Below, one piece after another: positions 16,190-24,314 of a stretch of DNA of 40,348 nt (the first letter of the stretch is position 1; each line of letters opens with the position of its first letter). The stretch spans positions 1-40,348 of the forward strand of contig CAKZKQ010000439.1 of assembly GCA_937123825.1 (NCBI GenBank). The letters are read 5' to 3'. Both the position numbers and the translations under genes were made by a program. Source of the DNA: an uncultured Pseudomonadota bacterium. GTDB taxonomy: Bacteria; Myxococcota_A; Bradymonadia; Bradymonadales; GCA-2716585. Under the pieces are notes generated by a model that was not told the DNA's origin, searched no databases, and saw nothing but the letters and a program-made list of their open reading frames with translations.

Positions 16190-16660
16190 ATGGAATCCAT
16201 CAACGCCATCCAACCCGCTCACGAAGACTGCCCCATTTGTGGCTGGGACGCCGCCACGGTGTTCACCCAGGTCCACGAAAAACGCTGCCGCCGCTGGAAG
16301 CAAGCCATCGCCGACATGAATGGCTATCAGCCAACCCCTCGCCCTCGCGTCGAGGTCCTCATTGAGGAGCTGACCCAAAAGCTGGCCGCTGCCGATGACG
16401 ACGTGGAAGCCGTCAAGATCGCCGGTGCGCTGATGCGCGCCCACTACGACCGCTCCCTGGGCCACGCCATCGACAACGGACACTACAAGGACCACCCCGA
16501 CTACGACGCCTACGCGTCCATGTTGGACCTGCAGGGTCTGCCCGAAGGCTTCCGCCACCTCTACCCCCACCAACCCGGGCACATCGCCCCTGGGTTTGGC
16601 TTCTGGGAACCGGCCGACTCCAAGTCTCGGCGGCTCCAGTTCCGCGCAGCGCGGCACTGA
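16190..16660 (+). CDS. Small C2HC zinc-binding protein of unrecognised family (CPICGWD type), copy 2
   Basis: A 156-residue paralogue of the protein at 11003-11500. It has the same DCPICGWDA...H-x3-C site (C14, C17, then H29 and C33), a GYxPxxRP segment, RAHYDRSLGHAIDNG, HPDYDAYASMLDL and HIAPGFGFWEP. By eye ~40% of aligned positions agree, with only small gaps. ATG 16190 has CAGGAG just upstream. Unlike copy 1 it stands alone, without the 334-residue and DUF4132-like partners, and is followed by the palindromic repeat cluster 16769-17275. The strongly kept YDRSL...AIDNG and HPD segments suggest a functional core beyond the zinc site. The family function is unknown. Confidence 0.85.
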   Translation: MESINAIQPAHEDCPICGWDAATVFTQVHEKRCRRWKQAIADMNGYQPTPRPRVEVLIEELTQKLAAADDDVEAVKIAGALMRAHYDRSLGHAIDNGHYKDHPDYDAYASMLDLQGLPEGFRHLYPHQPGHIAPGFGFWEPADSKSRRLQFRAARH

Positions 16661-16768
16661 GGCCAAGCCTTTGGAGCCACAAGACCCCAGCCACCATCCG
16701 GCGCCGGTCTGACCGCTCCAAAGAGGCCATCGAGACCAAACCGCACCAATCTCCTGGACGCGGTTTTC

Positions 16769-16930
16769 ATACCAAAATGGAGACGAAAGGCTTGTTTTGG
16801 GGTGAGCAATGATGAGTCCCAGGGGCCTCGGGTCGAGCGCAGCTGTAGCACCGCTACTGCAAGCGAGTCACGTGGTTCCTGGGGCCATCAGGGCCACCCC
16901 AAAGCAAGTCGGACGTCTCCATTTTGGTAT
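16769..16930. repeat. Palindromic element with ATACCAAAATG ends, copy B
   Basis: Ends ATACCAAAATGGAGACG and CGTCTCCATTTTGGTAT are perfectly complementary. Relative to copies A and D, one G-C pair is swapped for C-G on both arms. The ~111 bp inner palindrome (about 16794-16904) is the same as in copy A, with its central hairpin changed to GTAGC/GCTAC. It lies 108 bp past the C2HC paralogue. Confidence 0.8.
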
Positions 16931-16947
16931 CAGGCAGTCTAAAACAC

Positions 16948-16986
16948 AAAAAGGGCGCTGGTGACATACACACCAGCGCCCTTTTT
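16948..16986. terminator. Bidirectional rho-independent terminator
   Basis: AAAAAGGGCGCTGGTG, a 7-base loop, then CACCAGCGCCCTTTTT: a 16 bp perfect stem with A- and T-runs at the two ends, so it works on both strands. It separates the plus-strand C2HC gene from the convergent hpd gene. Confidence 0.85.
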
Positions 16987-17030
16987 GCGTGCCCCAAAGA
17001 CCATGCCACCCATCAACAAGCCCAAAAGAG

Positions 17031-17275
17031 GCTGAGTTTGGGGCGAGCAATGATGGATGCAGGGGGCGAAGTTCGCAGCGATGAGCCACTGGCCGCCAAG
17101 CCGACTGCTATCTGACGCAAAACCCAAGCAATTCAAAAAGAAAAGAGAGAAGAAGCCACGGGTTTGGGGCGAGCAATGATGGATGCAGGGGGCCTCAGGA
17201 CGAGTGCAGCCATAGCAGCGCTATTGCAAGCGAGTTCTGTGGTTCCCTGCGCCATCAGGGCCGTCCCAAACTCAG
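17031..17275. repeat. Palindromic element, copy C, with GGCTGAGTTTGGG ends
   Basis: Both ends read GGCTGAGTTTGGG inward, followed by similar sequence to ~33 bases. It holds a half copy (17036-17085) and a full 110 bp copy (17162-17271) of the inner palindrome of elements A and B, without the ATACCAAAATG outer arms. Its right end overlaps the stop codon of hpd, whose TGA lies inside the terminal repeat. Confidence 0.7.
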
Positions 17276-18387
17276 CCGACTTGCTCGCGCTCAATACTTT
17301 CAAAGAGGGCGCGGAAGTTGCCGCCGCCGAAGCCTTTGGCGCCTTTGCGCTGAATGACCTCAAAAAAGAACGGGCCGGCGTTGCTGTCGTCGTGCTGGGT
17401 GGCCAGATCCTTGAGGAAGATCTGCAGCAGGTACTGGCCGGGGCCTTCGCCGTCGACCAGGATGCCGGTGTCGCGCAGCATGTCCATGTCTTCGTCGATG
17501 GCGCCGACGTTGACCTCGTCCAGACGGCCGGGCAAGGCGTCGTAGTAGTTGCCGGGGGTGTGGAGGAAGTCGGCGCCGCCGCTGCGCAGGCCCCGCACGG
17601 CCTTTTCGATGTCGGGCACGCTCAGCGCCAGGTGCTGGATGCCGGGGCCACGGTTGTCGTTGCAGAAGATGCTGATCTGGGAGTTCTCAAAGAAGGGGCG
17701 GAAGGGCTCGTTGTTGGCAAACTTCACGCCCGACTTCGGATCCCACATCACCACCGACTTCAGCCCAGAGCCGGCGTGGCCGGTGACCTGAGAGACGTCT
17801 TTGGTGTGAAACTCGATGTCCCAATAACGCTCAAAGCCCATCACGTGCTCCAACCACAGCAGCAGCGGCGACATCGTCATGAAGTTGCTGGTCATATGGT
17901 CAAAGGCTTCAAAGCCAAAGCGGTTGGAGCCGCCCTGCGGGGTCGCAAGCGGGACCAGGCCCGGCAAAAAATCACCCTCGCCGGTGCGCTCAAAGAACTT
18001 AAAGCGCGCCGCACCAAAGGGGGTCGTGGCGCCAAAGAGCGACACCGCGCCCAGCGCCTCCACGTCGCTGGTCGGCGTGCCGCCGCGGGACTCAAAGGTC
18101 GACAGGGCGGTCTGCGCGTTTTCGACCTCAAAGTAGACCGAGCCGATCCCTTCGGGGTGGGCGTTCAAGAAGGCGCTGGCTTCACCATCGCCCTCGGGCA
18201 CAGAGAGGATGATGCGGCACTGGCCGGCCTCAAAGAGGTGCGAGCGCGTGTTGTTGCGCTGCTGCCAGCTTTCATCGCCGGTGGCCACGTGCGCAAAATC
18301 CATCTTCTCGATCAACAGGCCGCTGGCCCGCTCCAGATCGCGCACAAAGAACTCAACCGCCGCAAGATTCTTGATTCCGATGCTCAT
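17272..18387 (-). CDS. hpd: 4-hydroxyphenylpyruvate dioxygenase
   Basis: A 371-residue Fe(II) dioxygenase of the vicinal-oxygen-chelate fold. It converts 4-hydroxyphenylpyruvate to homogentisate with CO2 release, the second step of tyrosine breakdown. The three metal ligands are visible: His164 (AFDHMTSN), His252 (GIQHLAL) and Glu343 (FFFEVIQRKG). The C-terminal helix FGGGNFRALFESIEREQ that gates the active site is complete. ATG 18387 is preceded by GAGGAGA; an upstream in-frame start at 18492 has no support. It lies 186 bases after maiA on the same strand. Its stop codon is embedded in the end of a palindromic repeat element, so the last residues may have been set by that insertion. Homogentisate dioxygenase is not in the window. 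Confidence 0.95.
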   Translation of the reverse strand: MSIGIKNLAAVEFFVRDLERASGLLIEKMDFAHVATGDESWQQRNNTRSHLFEAGQCRIILSVPEGDGEASAFLNAHPEGIGSVYFEVENAQTALSTFESRGGTPTSDVEALGAVSLFGATTPFGAARFKFFERTGEGDFLPGLVPLATPQGGSNRFGFEAFDHMTSNFMTMSPLLLWLEHVMGFERYWDIEFHTKDVSQVTGHAGSGLKSVVMWDPKSGVKFANNEPFRPFFENSQISIFCNDNRGPGIQHLALSVPDIEKAVRGLRSGGADFLHTPGNYYDALPGRLDEVNVGAIDEDMDMLRDTGILVDGEGPGQYLLQIFLKDLATQHDDSNAGPFFFEVIQRKGAKGFGGGNFRALFESIEREQVG

Positions 18388-18527
18388 CGCTTCTCCTCTG
18401 CTTGATGCACTTGCCAAAAAGATGACGGGGCAAGACCCCAGCCGTGCCTTTGTCTGTGTCGATGCGTCCCAACATTCACCAGATGTCCCCACAGACGCAA
18501 ATGGGCTGCCGGGAATCTGCTCTGCTC

Positions 18528-18574
18528 ATACCAAAATGCAGACGAAAGGAAGTCGGACGTCTGCATTTTGGTAT
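18528..18574. repeat. Palindromic element, copy D (minimal, 47 bp)
   Basis: ATACCAAAATGCAGACG, 13 bases, then CGTCTGCATTTTGGTAT: only the perfectly complementary arms of the ATACCAAAATG family, without the inner palindrome. It starts at the stop codon of maiA (TGA reads into TACCAAAA), so on the minus strand it forms a 17 bp hairpin right at the gene end. It may act as a terminator or processing site before hpd. Confidence 0.8.
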
Positions 18575-19203
18575 CAGGCCTTGACGGCGTCGGGTTGGTT
18601 GTCGGGATGGGCGTCCTTGAAGGGCTGGAGCGCCGCACAGGCCTCCTCGACCCGCAGGAGCGTCTCAAAGGGCGCCAGATCCACCTTGAACCGCCGCGCG
18701 TTGTAGAGCTGCGGGACCAGGCAGATGTCGGCCATGGTGGGGCTGTCGCCGTAGAGGAAGCGCCCGGCGGTCTGGGACGCGGCCGCTTCGAGCGCCACAA
18801 AACCTTCGGCGATCACCGTACGGCCCCAAGCGGCCCGATCCATGCCAGCGGCCTGGAGGCGCTTGAGGACCTTGAGGTTCTGCAACGGCTGAATGCCCGA
18901 GTTGACCACCTCGGCCATGGCGCGCACGCGGACGCGCCCGATGGCGTCGGACGGCAGCAGCGCGGGCTCGGGGTGGAGCTGGTCGAGGTATTCCATGATC
19001 GGCAGCGACTGGACCAGCATGGTGCCGTCGTCCAACTCCAGCACGGGGAGCTGGCCCATGGGGTTGCGGGCCCGGTGGCTGGCCTCCAACTGGGCGCCTT
19101 CAAGGAGGTTGACCGGGACGGTCTCGTACTGGAGGCCCTTGAAATTGAGGGCGGCGCGCACTCGCCAGCTGGCGCTCGAGCGCCAATAACCATAAAGCTT
19201 CAT
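18574..19203 (-). CDS. maiA: Maleylacetoacetate isomerase (zeta-class GST)
   Basis: A 209-residue two-domain glutathione transferase of the zeta class. The N-terminal thioredoxin-like domain carries the signature SSASWRVR (Ser9-Arg16), which binds glutathione; cis-Pro (QLPVLE) and the QS-I-EYL motif follow, then a helical C-terminal domain with ADICLVPQLYNARRF. It isomerises maleylacetoacetate to fumarylacetoacetate in homogentisate breakdown. ATG 19203 has GGAGACG upstream and lies 13 bases after the UDP-glucuronate decarboxylase gene, so the two are almost surely co-transcribed. hpd follows on the same strand. The stop codon overlaps palindromic element D. Confidence 0.93.
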   Translation of the reverse strand: MKLYGYWRSSASWRVRAALNFKGLQYETVPVNLLEGAQLEASHRARNPMGQLPVLELDDGTMLVQSLPIMEYLDQLHPEPALLPSDAIGRVRVRAMAEVVNSGIQPLQNLKVLKRLQAAGMDRAAWGRTVIAEGFVALEAAASQTAGRFLYGDSPTMADICLVPQLYNARRFKVDLAPFETLLRVEEACAALQPFKDAHPDNQPDAVKA

Positions 19204-19216
19204 TGCATCGTCTCCA

Positions 19217-20203
19217 TCACTGGGGCTTGCCCCAGGCGCCGGCCGACCCTTTGCGGCGGATCACGGCGTTGTCTTCCATCAACTGGCGGTAGTAGGCGAT
19301 CGTGTTGACCAGGCCCTGGCGCAGCTCCACCTTGGGCTCCCACTGGAGGAGCTGGCGAGCGCGGGTGATGTCGGGGCAGCGGCGGCGCGGATCGTCGGCG
19401 GGGAGATCTTCAAAGATGAGTTCGGTCTTGGAGCCCATGATCTCCAGGATCATCTCGGCCAACTCTTTGATGGAGGTCTCGATGGGGTTGCCGACGTTGA
19501 CCGGGCCGATGCTCTCCTCCTGGTCCATCATGCGGATCATGCCCTCGACCAGGTCATCGACGTAGCAGAAAGAGCGGGTTTGACCGCCGTCGCCGTAGAT
19601 GGTGATGGGTTCATCGCGCAGGGCCTGGTTGATGAAGTTGGCCATCACGCGCCCGTCATCGGGCGCCATCCGGGGACCGTAGGTGTTGAAGATCCGCACG
19701 ATGCGCACGTCCAGATCGTGGGTCAGGTGGTAGTTCATGCACAGGGACTCGGCCACGCGCTTGCCCTCGTCGTAGCAACTGCGCGGGCCCAGCGGGTTGA
19801 CGTGCCCCCAGTAATCCTCGGTCTGGGGGTGCACCTCGGGGTCGCCGTAGACCTCGGAGGTGGAGGCGTGCAGGAGCCTGGCCTGACAGCGCTTGGCCAG
19901 CCCCAGCATGTTGATGACGCCGTTGGTCGAGGTTTTGATGGTCTTGATGGGGTTGTACTGGTAGGCCGCCGGTGAGGCGGGGCAGGCCAGGTTGTAGATC
20001 TGCTCGACCTCTAGAAAAATGGGGCGGACAATGTCGTGCCGGACCACTTCAAAGCGCGGGTTGCCCATCAAGTGCATGATGTTGCGCTTCTTGCCCGAGA
20101 AGAAGTTGTCCACACAAATGACGTCATCGCCCCGATCCAGCAGCCGCTCACACAAATGGCTGCCCAGAAAACCTGCACCACCCGTCACCAGGATAGAGCG
20201 CAT
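19217..20203 (-). CDS. UDP-glucuronate decarboxylase (UDP-xylose synthase)
   Basis: A 328-residue extended short-chain dehydrogenase. The NAD-binding GGAGFLG loop lies at 8-14, the catalytic Tyr144 and Lys148 in SCYDEGK, Ser/Thr in the STSEVYGDP block, and the [10 protein letters not shown] and [17 protein letters not shown] segments are those of UXS-type enzymes. It would convert UDP-glucuronate to UDP-xylose with internal NAD redox cycling, for polysaccharide or LPS decoration in the cytoplasm. AAGGAGG precedes ATG 20203. The length is that of the soluble bacterial form. Its close coupling to maiA is unusual, since the two pathways are unrelated. Confidence 0.92.
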   Translation of the reverse strand: MRSILVTGGAGFLGSHLCERLLDRGDDVICVDNFFSGKKRNIMHLMGNPRFEVVRHDIVRPIFLEVEQIYNLACPASPAAYQYNPIKTIKTSTNGVINMLGLAKRCQARLLHASTSEVYGDPEVHPQTEDYWGHVNPLGPRSCYDEGKRVAESLCMNYHLTHDLDVRIVRIFNTYGPRMAPDDGRVMANFINQALRDEPITIYGDGGQTRSFCYVDDLVEGMIRMMDQEESIGPVNVGNPIETSIKELAEMILEIMGSKTELIFEDLPADDPRRRCPDITRARQLLQWEPKVELRQGLVNTIAYYRQLMEDNAVIRRKGSAGAWGKPQ

Positions 20204-20571
20204 CGCGCCGACCTCCTTTTACCTAGGGGGTGACACAGCGGGTCGCTCCGTCGCCCGACGGACCCCTCAAACCCACGGCGTGACCCCAAACCCATCGCAG
20301 GAGCCACCACCTCAATACAGCGGCCCCACCAGCGCCCCACTGCCCAGCCCAGGCGGTGAGACCCATCATCACATAGACACCAAAGTACAGAAGAAAGCCT
20401 TCCTTCTGCACTTTGGTAATAACTTGCCCTCCCGCCCGAAAGTCAAACGTCAAGACCACTTCATGCCCAGGCCCCACAAAGCCTCCCCCACAAACAAAAA
20501 CAGCGCACCACCACCATCATCGGTGGTACCCTCTCCAAGCTCGCCCGCACCTGGCCCAAAGCGCCCCCAGA
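20204..20571. other. Divergent intergenic region with a repeat-like palindrome
   Basis: Between the divergent uxs-type and HNH genes. Apart from the hairpin at 20379-20417 I see only C-rich sequence with no convincing open frame. Promoters for both directions must lie here or just inside. Confidence 0.5.
20379..20417. repeat. Palindrome related to the ATACCAAAATG family, copy E
   Basis: ACCAAAGTACAGAAG, a short spacer, then CTTCTGCACTTTGGT: 15-base arms with one mismatch. The layout resembles minimal copy D, but the sequence is shifted (AAAGTRCAGAAG in place of AAAATGCAGACG). It could be a distant member or an independent hairpin. Confidence 0.5.
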
Positions 20572-21438
20572 ATGGAACCGGCCATGACCCATCAAGACGA
20601 CCCCAAACACTTGCCCAAAGACAGCGGACGCAGGCCTTTTTTGGACGATCAGGGTTGGACCCAGCACCCGCTGCATCCCACCCGCGCTGTTTTTGATCAA
20701 GGCATGTTGCGGATCGAGCAGCGGGTGGGCAAACGCTTTCGCTTTGGCCCCATTCTGTCGACCGCCGTCATGACCTGGCTCCAGGCCCGCACATTCTGGG
20801 ACGGGGACGACGACGGCGAGTTGTGGTGGTCGGTGGCCTTCACCGTCATGGGGGACTGGCCCTCGTCCCAGCGCGGCATGCTCCAGTTGGTGTGCGGCGG
20901 CGATGGGCGCCCTGGCCTGCGCCGCGGGCGCAAACCGTCCCGAATCCGCCACGACCTGTCCTGCGCCTGGCGAGGCACGCGGCGCGCCGAGCCGTGGCTC
21001 GACATCGCCTCCACCGGCGTCATCCCCATGGTCCTGCACTACATGCCGCTGGCCGAGCAGCACCCAGAACTCTGGGGTGAAGTCCAGGCCATGGCCCAGG
21101 CCGCCCTGATGGCGCTGCCGGGGCGCTCGGCCTACCAACTGGCCCGCGCCATGGGCCTGCTGCCTGCCCCCACGGGCACCTGCGTCTACTGCGGCAGCCC
21201 CCACGACCTGACCCACGACCACGCCAACCCCCTCGACTCGGGCGGCGCCCCCTGGGGCGACAACCTCGTGCCGGCCTGCTTGCCGTGCAACCGCGACAAG
21301 TCCTCTTTGCCCCTCACACAGTGGCTGGCACAGTTGCCACATCCGCCCCACGACCTGGCAACTCTACAAGCCGCCTTGGCCACCCAAGACCAAAGCCGAC
21401 CCGCGCCGCCCCCATTGGTTGTCCCAACAGCCAAATAA
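20572..21438 (+). CDS. HNH-endonuclease-domain protein
   Basis: A 288-residue soluble protein. The C-terminal part is an HNH zinc-finger nuclease domain: CVYC (Cys204, Cys207), [13 protein letters not shown] with the catalytic His pair, [16 protein letters not shown] (Asn, then Cys236 and Cys239). The four Cys hold structural zinc, and the His/Asn set binds the catalytic metal for DNA cleavage. The first ~200 residues ([20 protein letters not shown] and around) match nothing I recognise. ATG 20572 and 20584 are both possible; neither has a clear ribosome site. It is isolated, with no methylase or phage gene next to it, so a role in restriction, defence or repair cannot be assigned. Confidence 0.8.
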   Translation: MEPAMTHQDDPKHLPKDSGRRPFLDDQGWTQHPLHPTRAVFDQGMLRIEQRVGKRFRFGPILSTAVMTWLQARTFWDGDDDGELWWSVAFTVMGDWPSSQRGMLQLVCGGDGRPGLRRGRKPSRIRHDLSCAWRGTRRAEPWLDIASTGVIPMVLHYMPLAEQHPELWGEVQAMAQAALMALPGRSAYQLARAMGLLPAPTGTCVYCGSPHDLTHDHANPLDSGGAPWGDNLVPACLPCNRDKSSLPLTQWLAQLPHPPHDLATLQAALATQDQSRPAPPPLVVPTAK

Positions 21439-21871
21439 GCTCAACGCCCTTCATCACGATGTCGCTGGATCTCCCACATCAGCCCACGTTTTACCCTACC
21501 AGTACATTGTGTCGCACTCGCCCCACATGTGGCATCCATGCCACAACACGGGCGTGACACAATGTCACATACAATTTTGCTTCACAGAGACTGTCACCCC
21601 CACAGGCACACCAAAGACATCCCCACAAACGCCTCCAGCCGATCTTTATCACCCCCAAAGCACAAAGCTGGCACGACCAATGCTGTAGACATGTCACGGC
21701 GAGAAGGCCCGAGCGTGTTTTGTTTGATGTTGCAGCACACGGAGAAGGTGGTCCGGGTGCAACGATACCGGTGTGTTTAAAGCATGCCAGTGCAGACAAG
21801 ACGCCTTGAATCCAGGTCTCAACCCCCAGGGTCTTCTTTATTGGGCAAAGTATTTTGGAGGCACAGACGGC
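21439..21871 (+). other. Intergenic region upstream of the protease gene
   Basis: 433 bp. It holds the nested inverted repeat 21504-21565 and otherwise C/A-rich sequence. No gene is visible. The protease ribosome site (GGAGG) sits at the right end. Confidence 0.5.
21504..21565. promoter_or_regulatory. 62 bp nested inverted repeat
   Basis: Outer arms ACATTGTGTC / GACACAATGT (10 bp perfect), middle CGCCC / GGGCG, inner TGTGGCAT-CC-ATGCCACA (8 bp perfect). It starts 66 bases after the HNH stop and lies ~300 bases before the protease. It could be a terminator stem for the HNH gene (no T-run) or an operator region. Three nested matched segments make chance unlikely. Confidence 0.5.
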
Positions 21872-23683
21872 ATGAAGCCAGTGTTTGCACAGAAGATGGG
21901 TTACGGAGCGCTCCTGCTGGGGCTTTTGGTGCTCGCCAGCGGTTGCGTGGCGGACTCGGAGCAGGATTTGGCGTCTTCACAGGACATCGGGCAGACCACA
22001 CCCGGTCAAGGCGGCAAAGCAGACGACGCCGAAGCCAACAGCGAAAAGCTCCTTGCCGGAGCCACCACCTACGACCGGCCCGAGATTGGCCGCATCCGAG
22101 GCTGCACGGCCACGCTCGTGGCCCCCAACGTCATCATCTCGGCAGCCCACTGTGTCGACTATCAAAGCCGCGAAGCCACCGGTGACTACGGACGTTTCAC
22201 CGTGGACCTTGGCCCTCGTCAGGAGCGCTCCTTTGTCATCGAGCGCTTTAAGAGCTACGACCGGCAGCTTGGCCGCAACGACGTCGTCTTGATGCGTCTG
22301 GCCCAGGCCGTGCCGCCCAGCGTGGCCATCCCCACGGGCATCTCGACGCGCGGGGCCAACCCCGGCGAACCGGTGACGGTCTACGGATACGGCTGCACCG
22401 ACCGCAGCACCCAGCGCGGCGGCTTCATCAAGCGCAAGTATGACTACAGCTTCGGGCGCAGCTCTGTGCTCTGCCCCGGCGACTCGGGCGGCCCGGTGGT
22501 CCTGGGCGCCGACGGACCCGTCTTCCTCATCAACAGCGGCTACTTCACCGGCAGCGGCACCGACATCTTTGGCGAGCCCTACCTCTTTGCCCGCACCCTC
22601 GAAGACCAGATGGACACCTGGGACGAACTCTACGGCGCCCCGGTGACCCCCGAGGCCGTCTCCGTCACCAACAGCACCGGCTCCATTCTCTGGGTCCGCT
22701 GCGATGGCAACAACAGCAGCACCTGCTCCGACTGGACCCTGCTCCAAAACGGCGAATCGACCGCGGTGCTGACCTCTGGGCGCCGCCTCATCATCGACAA
22801 CCAACGCTCGCTGCCCGGCGTGGACTTCAGCTTCCGCCGCGTCACCGCCCCCAGCGCCAGCGTCACCGTCTACCCCAACGTCGACGACCCCTTTGAGCCC
22901 ACCTCGCAGCCCGAAGACCCCGAAGACGACGACACCCCCGACAACCCCGGCCCCGACCTGAGCTGCCTGGGCGGCACCGGCATCAACGACGCGCTCCCCC
23001 TCGACGGCCCCATCCAGGGCCGCGTCTGCAGCGGTCAGGACGCCTGGGTGAGCTTTGAAGCTTTTGAAGGCCAGGACATCGCCGTGGTCGTCACCTTTGA
23101 ACACAGCGATGGCGACATCGACACCGGCCTCTACAACGCCAGCAACCGTCAGATCGCCCGCTCCAACGGCGTCGGCGACGCCGAGCAGATGAACATCACC
23201 GCCCCCGAAGACGGCACCTACTTCGTCCGCATCTACGGCTACAACGGCGCCGCCAACAATGTCTCGGTCGATGTCCAACTCGATGGCCGCTCCATCATGG
23301 AAGAGCTGCCCGAAGAAATCGGCGGCGACGACGAAGAAGAAGACGACCAGCCCCAGGGCTGCCGCGAAGAGCCCGACGAACCCAACGGCGCCTTCAGCCA
23401 GGCCGGCCAGCTCACCCCCGGCACCTTCCCCGGCGGACTGTGCGAGAGCGGCGACAACGACATCTACTTCGTCAACATCGATGGCCCCTGGTTCATCACC
23501 GTCAACTTCACCAACACCGACGGCGACCTCGACATCGAACTCTACAACACCGACAACCGCCGCATCGGCAGCTCCAACGGCGTCACCGACGCCGAAACCC
23601 TCCAGGGCAACGGCCCCGGCTTTGTCCGCGTCTACGGCTACAACGGCGCCACAAACGGCTACAGCATCACCCTCAACCAGTGA
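21872..23683 (+). CDS. Trypsin-like serine protease lipoprotein with two PPC-like domains
   Basis: A 603-residue protein. Its lipoprotein signal peptide ends LVLASG-C (Cys25). A chymotrypsin-fold peptidase domain (~60-270) has the full triad His93 (SAAHC), Asp137 (NDVVLMRL) and Ser205 (GDSGGP). A beta domain (~275-340) and an acidic linker lead to two related C-terminal domains (~365-470 and ~500-603), each with a GD.D..LYN..NR.I..SNGV.DAE pattern and a YGYNGA ending, typical of bacterial pre-peptidase C-terminal (PPC) domains. It is probably anchored to the outer membrane facing out or released. ATG 21872 has GGAGG at good spacing; a longer frame from 21773 has no support. A terminator follows at 23706. 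The target is unknown. Confidence 0.92.
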   Translation: MKPVFAQKMGYGALLLGLLVLASGCVADSEQDLASSQDIGQTTPGQGGKADDAEANSEKLLAGATTYDRPEIGRIRGCTATLVAPNVIISAAHCVDYQSREATGDYGRFTVDLGPRQERSFVIERFKSYDRQLGRNDVVLMRLAQAVPPSVAIPTGISTRGANPGEPVTVYGYGCTDRSTQRGGFIKRKYDYSFGRSSVLCPGDSGGPVVLGADGPVFLINSGYFTGSGTDIFGEPYLFARTLEDQMDTWDELYGAPVTPEAVSVTNSTGSILWVRCDGNNSSTCSDWTLLQNGESTAVLTSGRRLIIDNQRSLPGVDFSFRRVTAPSASVTVYPNVDDPFEPTSQPEDPEDDDTPDNPGPDLSCLGGTGINDALPLDGPIQGRVCSGQDAWVSFEAFEGQDIAVVVTFEHSDGDIDTGLYNASNRQIARSNGVGDAEQMNITAPEDGTYFVRIYGYNGAANNVSVDVQLDGRSIMEELPEEIGGDDEEEDDQPQGCREEPDEPNGAFSQAGQLTPGTFPGGLCESGDNDIYFVNIDGPWFITVNFTNTDGDLDIELYNTDNRRIGSSNGVTDAETLQGNGPGFVRVYGYNGATNGYSITLNQ

Positions 23684-23705
23684 TCGGCTGACCCGCGCCC
23701 CCCCC

Positions 23706-23742
23706 AAAACCCTGGCCTTGCGGCCGGGGTTTCTTGGTTTTT
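23706..23742 (+). terminator. Rho-independent terminator of the protease gene
   Basis: AAACCCTGGCC, loop TTGC, GGCCGGGGTTT, then a T-rich tail (CTTGGTTTTT), starting 23 bases after the protease stop. Confidence 0.8.
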
Positions 23743-23750
23743 ACCCCGCC

Positions 23751-24314
23751 TCACCCCCGCCCAACACCGCGCCCGCGCCACACCAACCACACCGGCACCA
23801 ACGCCGCTGGCAACGTCCAGACATCTCCGGGATCCATCCACAACACCACCGGCTGCGCCCACGGCACCGCCTGCCCCCACACCCAGGCCCAAAACGCGCG
23901 CCATGGCCACTGCAACGCCCCCAACCCCACCCGATAACACTGCGCCGCACCCTCATGCAGGTTGATCGCCGCCAACCCCGCCGCGCCCACCATCGAACAA
24001 GCCACCACCGCCGCCCGACTCCAAACCAGCGGCGGCTCGCAGTGCCTGCGCCACCACCACAACCACTCCCAAAGCGCCACCCCCATCAGCCCAAAGACCA
24101 CCAACCCCGCCACGTCCGAAAGCTTGCCCACCACCACGTGACCCGGCCACCACGCCTTCAAAAGGTGATCGTTGACCAACCACACCCCCAACGACACCAA
24201 CCCCACCGGGTGCATCAACGCCCACCCAGGCACAAAACTCGCCGCTGCAGACCCATCCGCCCCAACCACAGCCTCCCCGTCTGCCTTCAAAAGCCCATCC
24301 ACCACGCTCACCAC
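23751..24314 (-). CDS. Small integral membrane protein, unknown function
   Basis: 187 residues with about five hydrophobic segments. The stretch HPVGLVSLGVWLVNDHLLKA followed by WWPGHVVVGKLSDVAGLVVF resembles a family of uncharacterised membrane proteins with an N/D-H-x-L-K...GKLSDxAGL signature that I recall from myxobacteria and relatives. The start is GTG 24314, which overlaps the stop of the upstream gene by seven bases (translational coupling), so the two are made together. It converges on the protease gene, whose terminator lies just beyond its stop. No catalytic motif is evident. Confidence 0.7.
   Translation of the reverse strand: MVSVVDGLLKADGEAVVGADGSAAASFVPGWALMHPVGLVSLGVWLVNDHLLKAWWPGHVVVGKLSDVAGLVVFGLMGVALWEWLWWWRRHCEPPLVWSRAAVVACSMVGAAGLAAINLHEGAAQCYRVGLGALQWPWRAFWAWVWGQAVPWAQPVVLWMDPGDVWTLPAALVPVWLVWRGRGVGRG

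Noticed and set aside
21978..23707. A 576-codon minus-strand open frame opposite the protease.
   Set aside because: The plus strand has a full catalytic triad and lipobox in frame; the minus frame is Val/Ala/Gly low-complexity.
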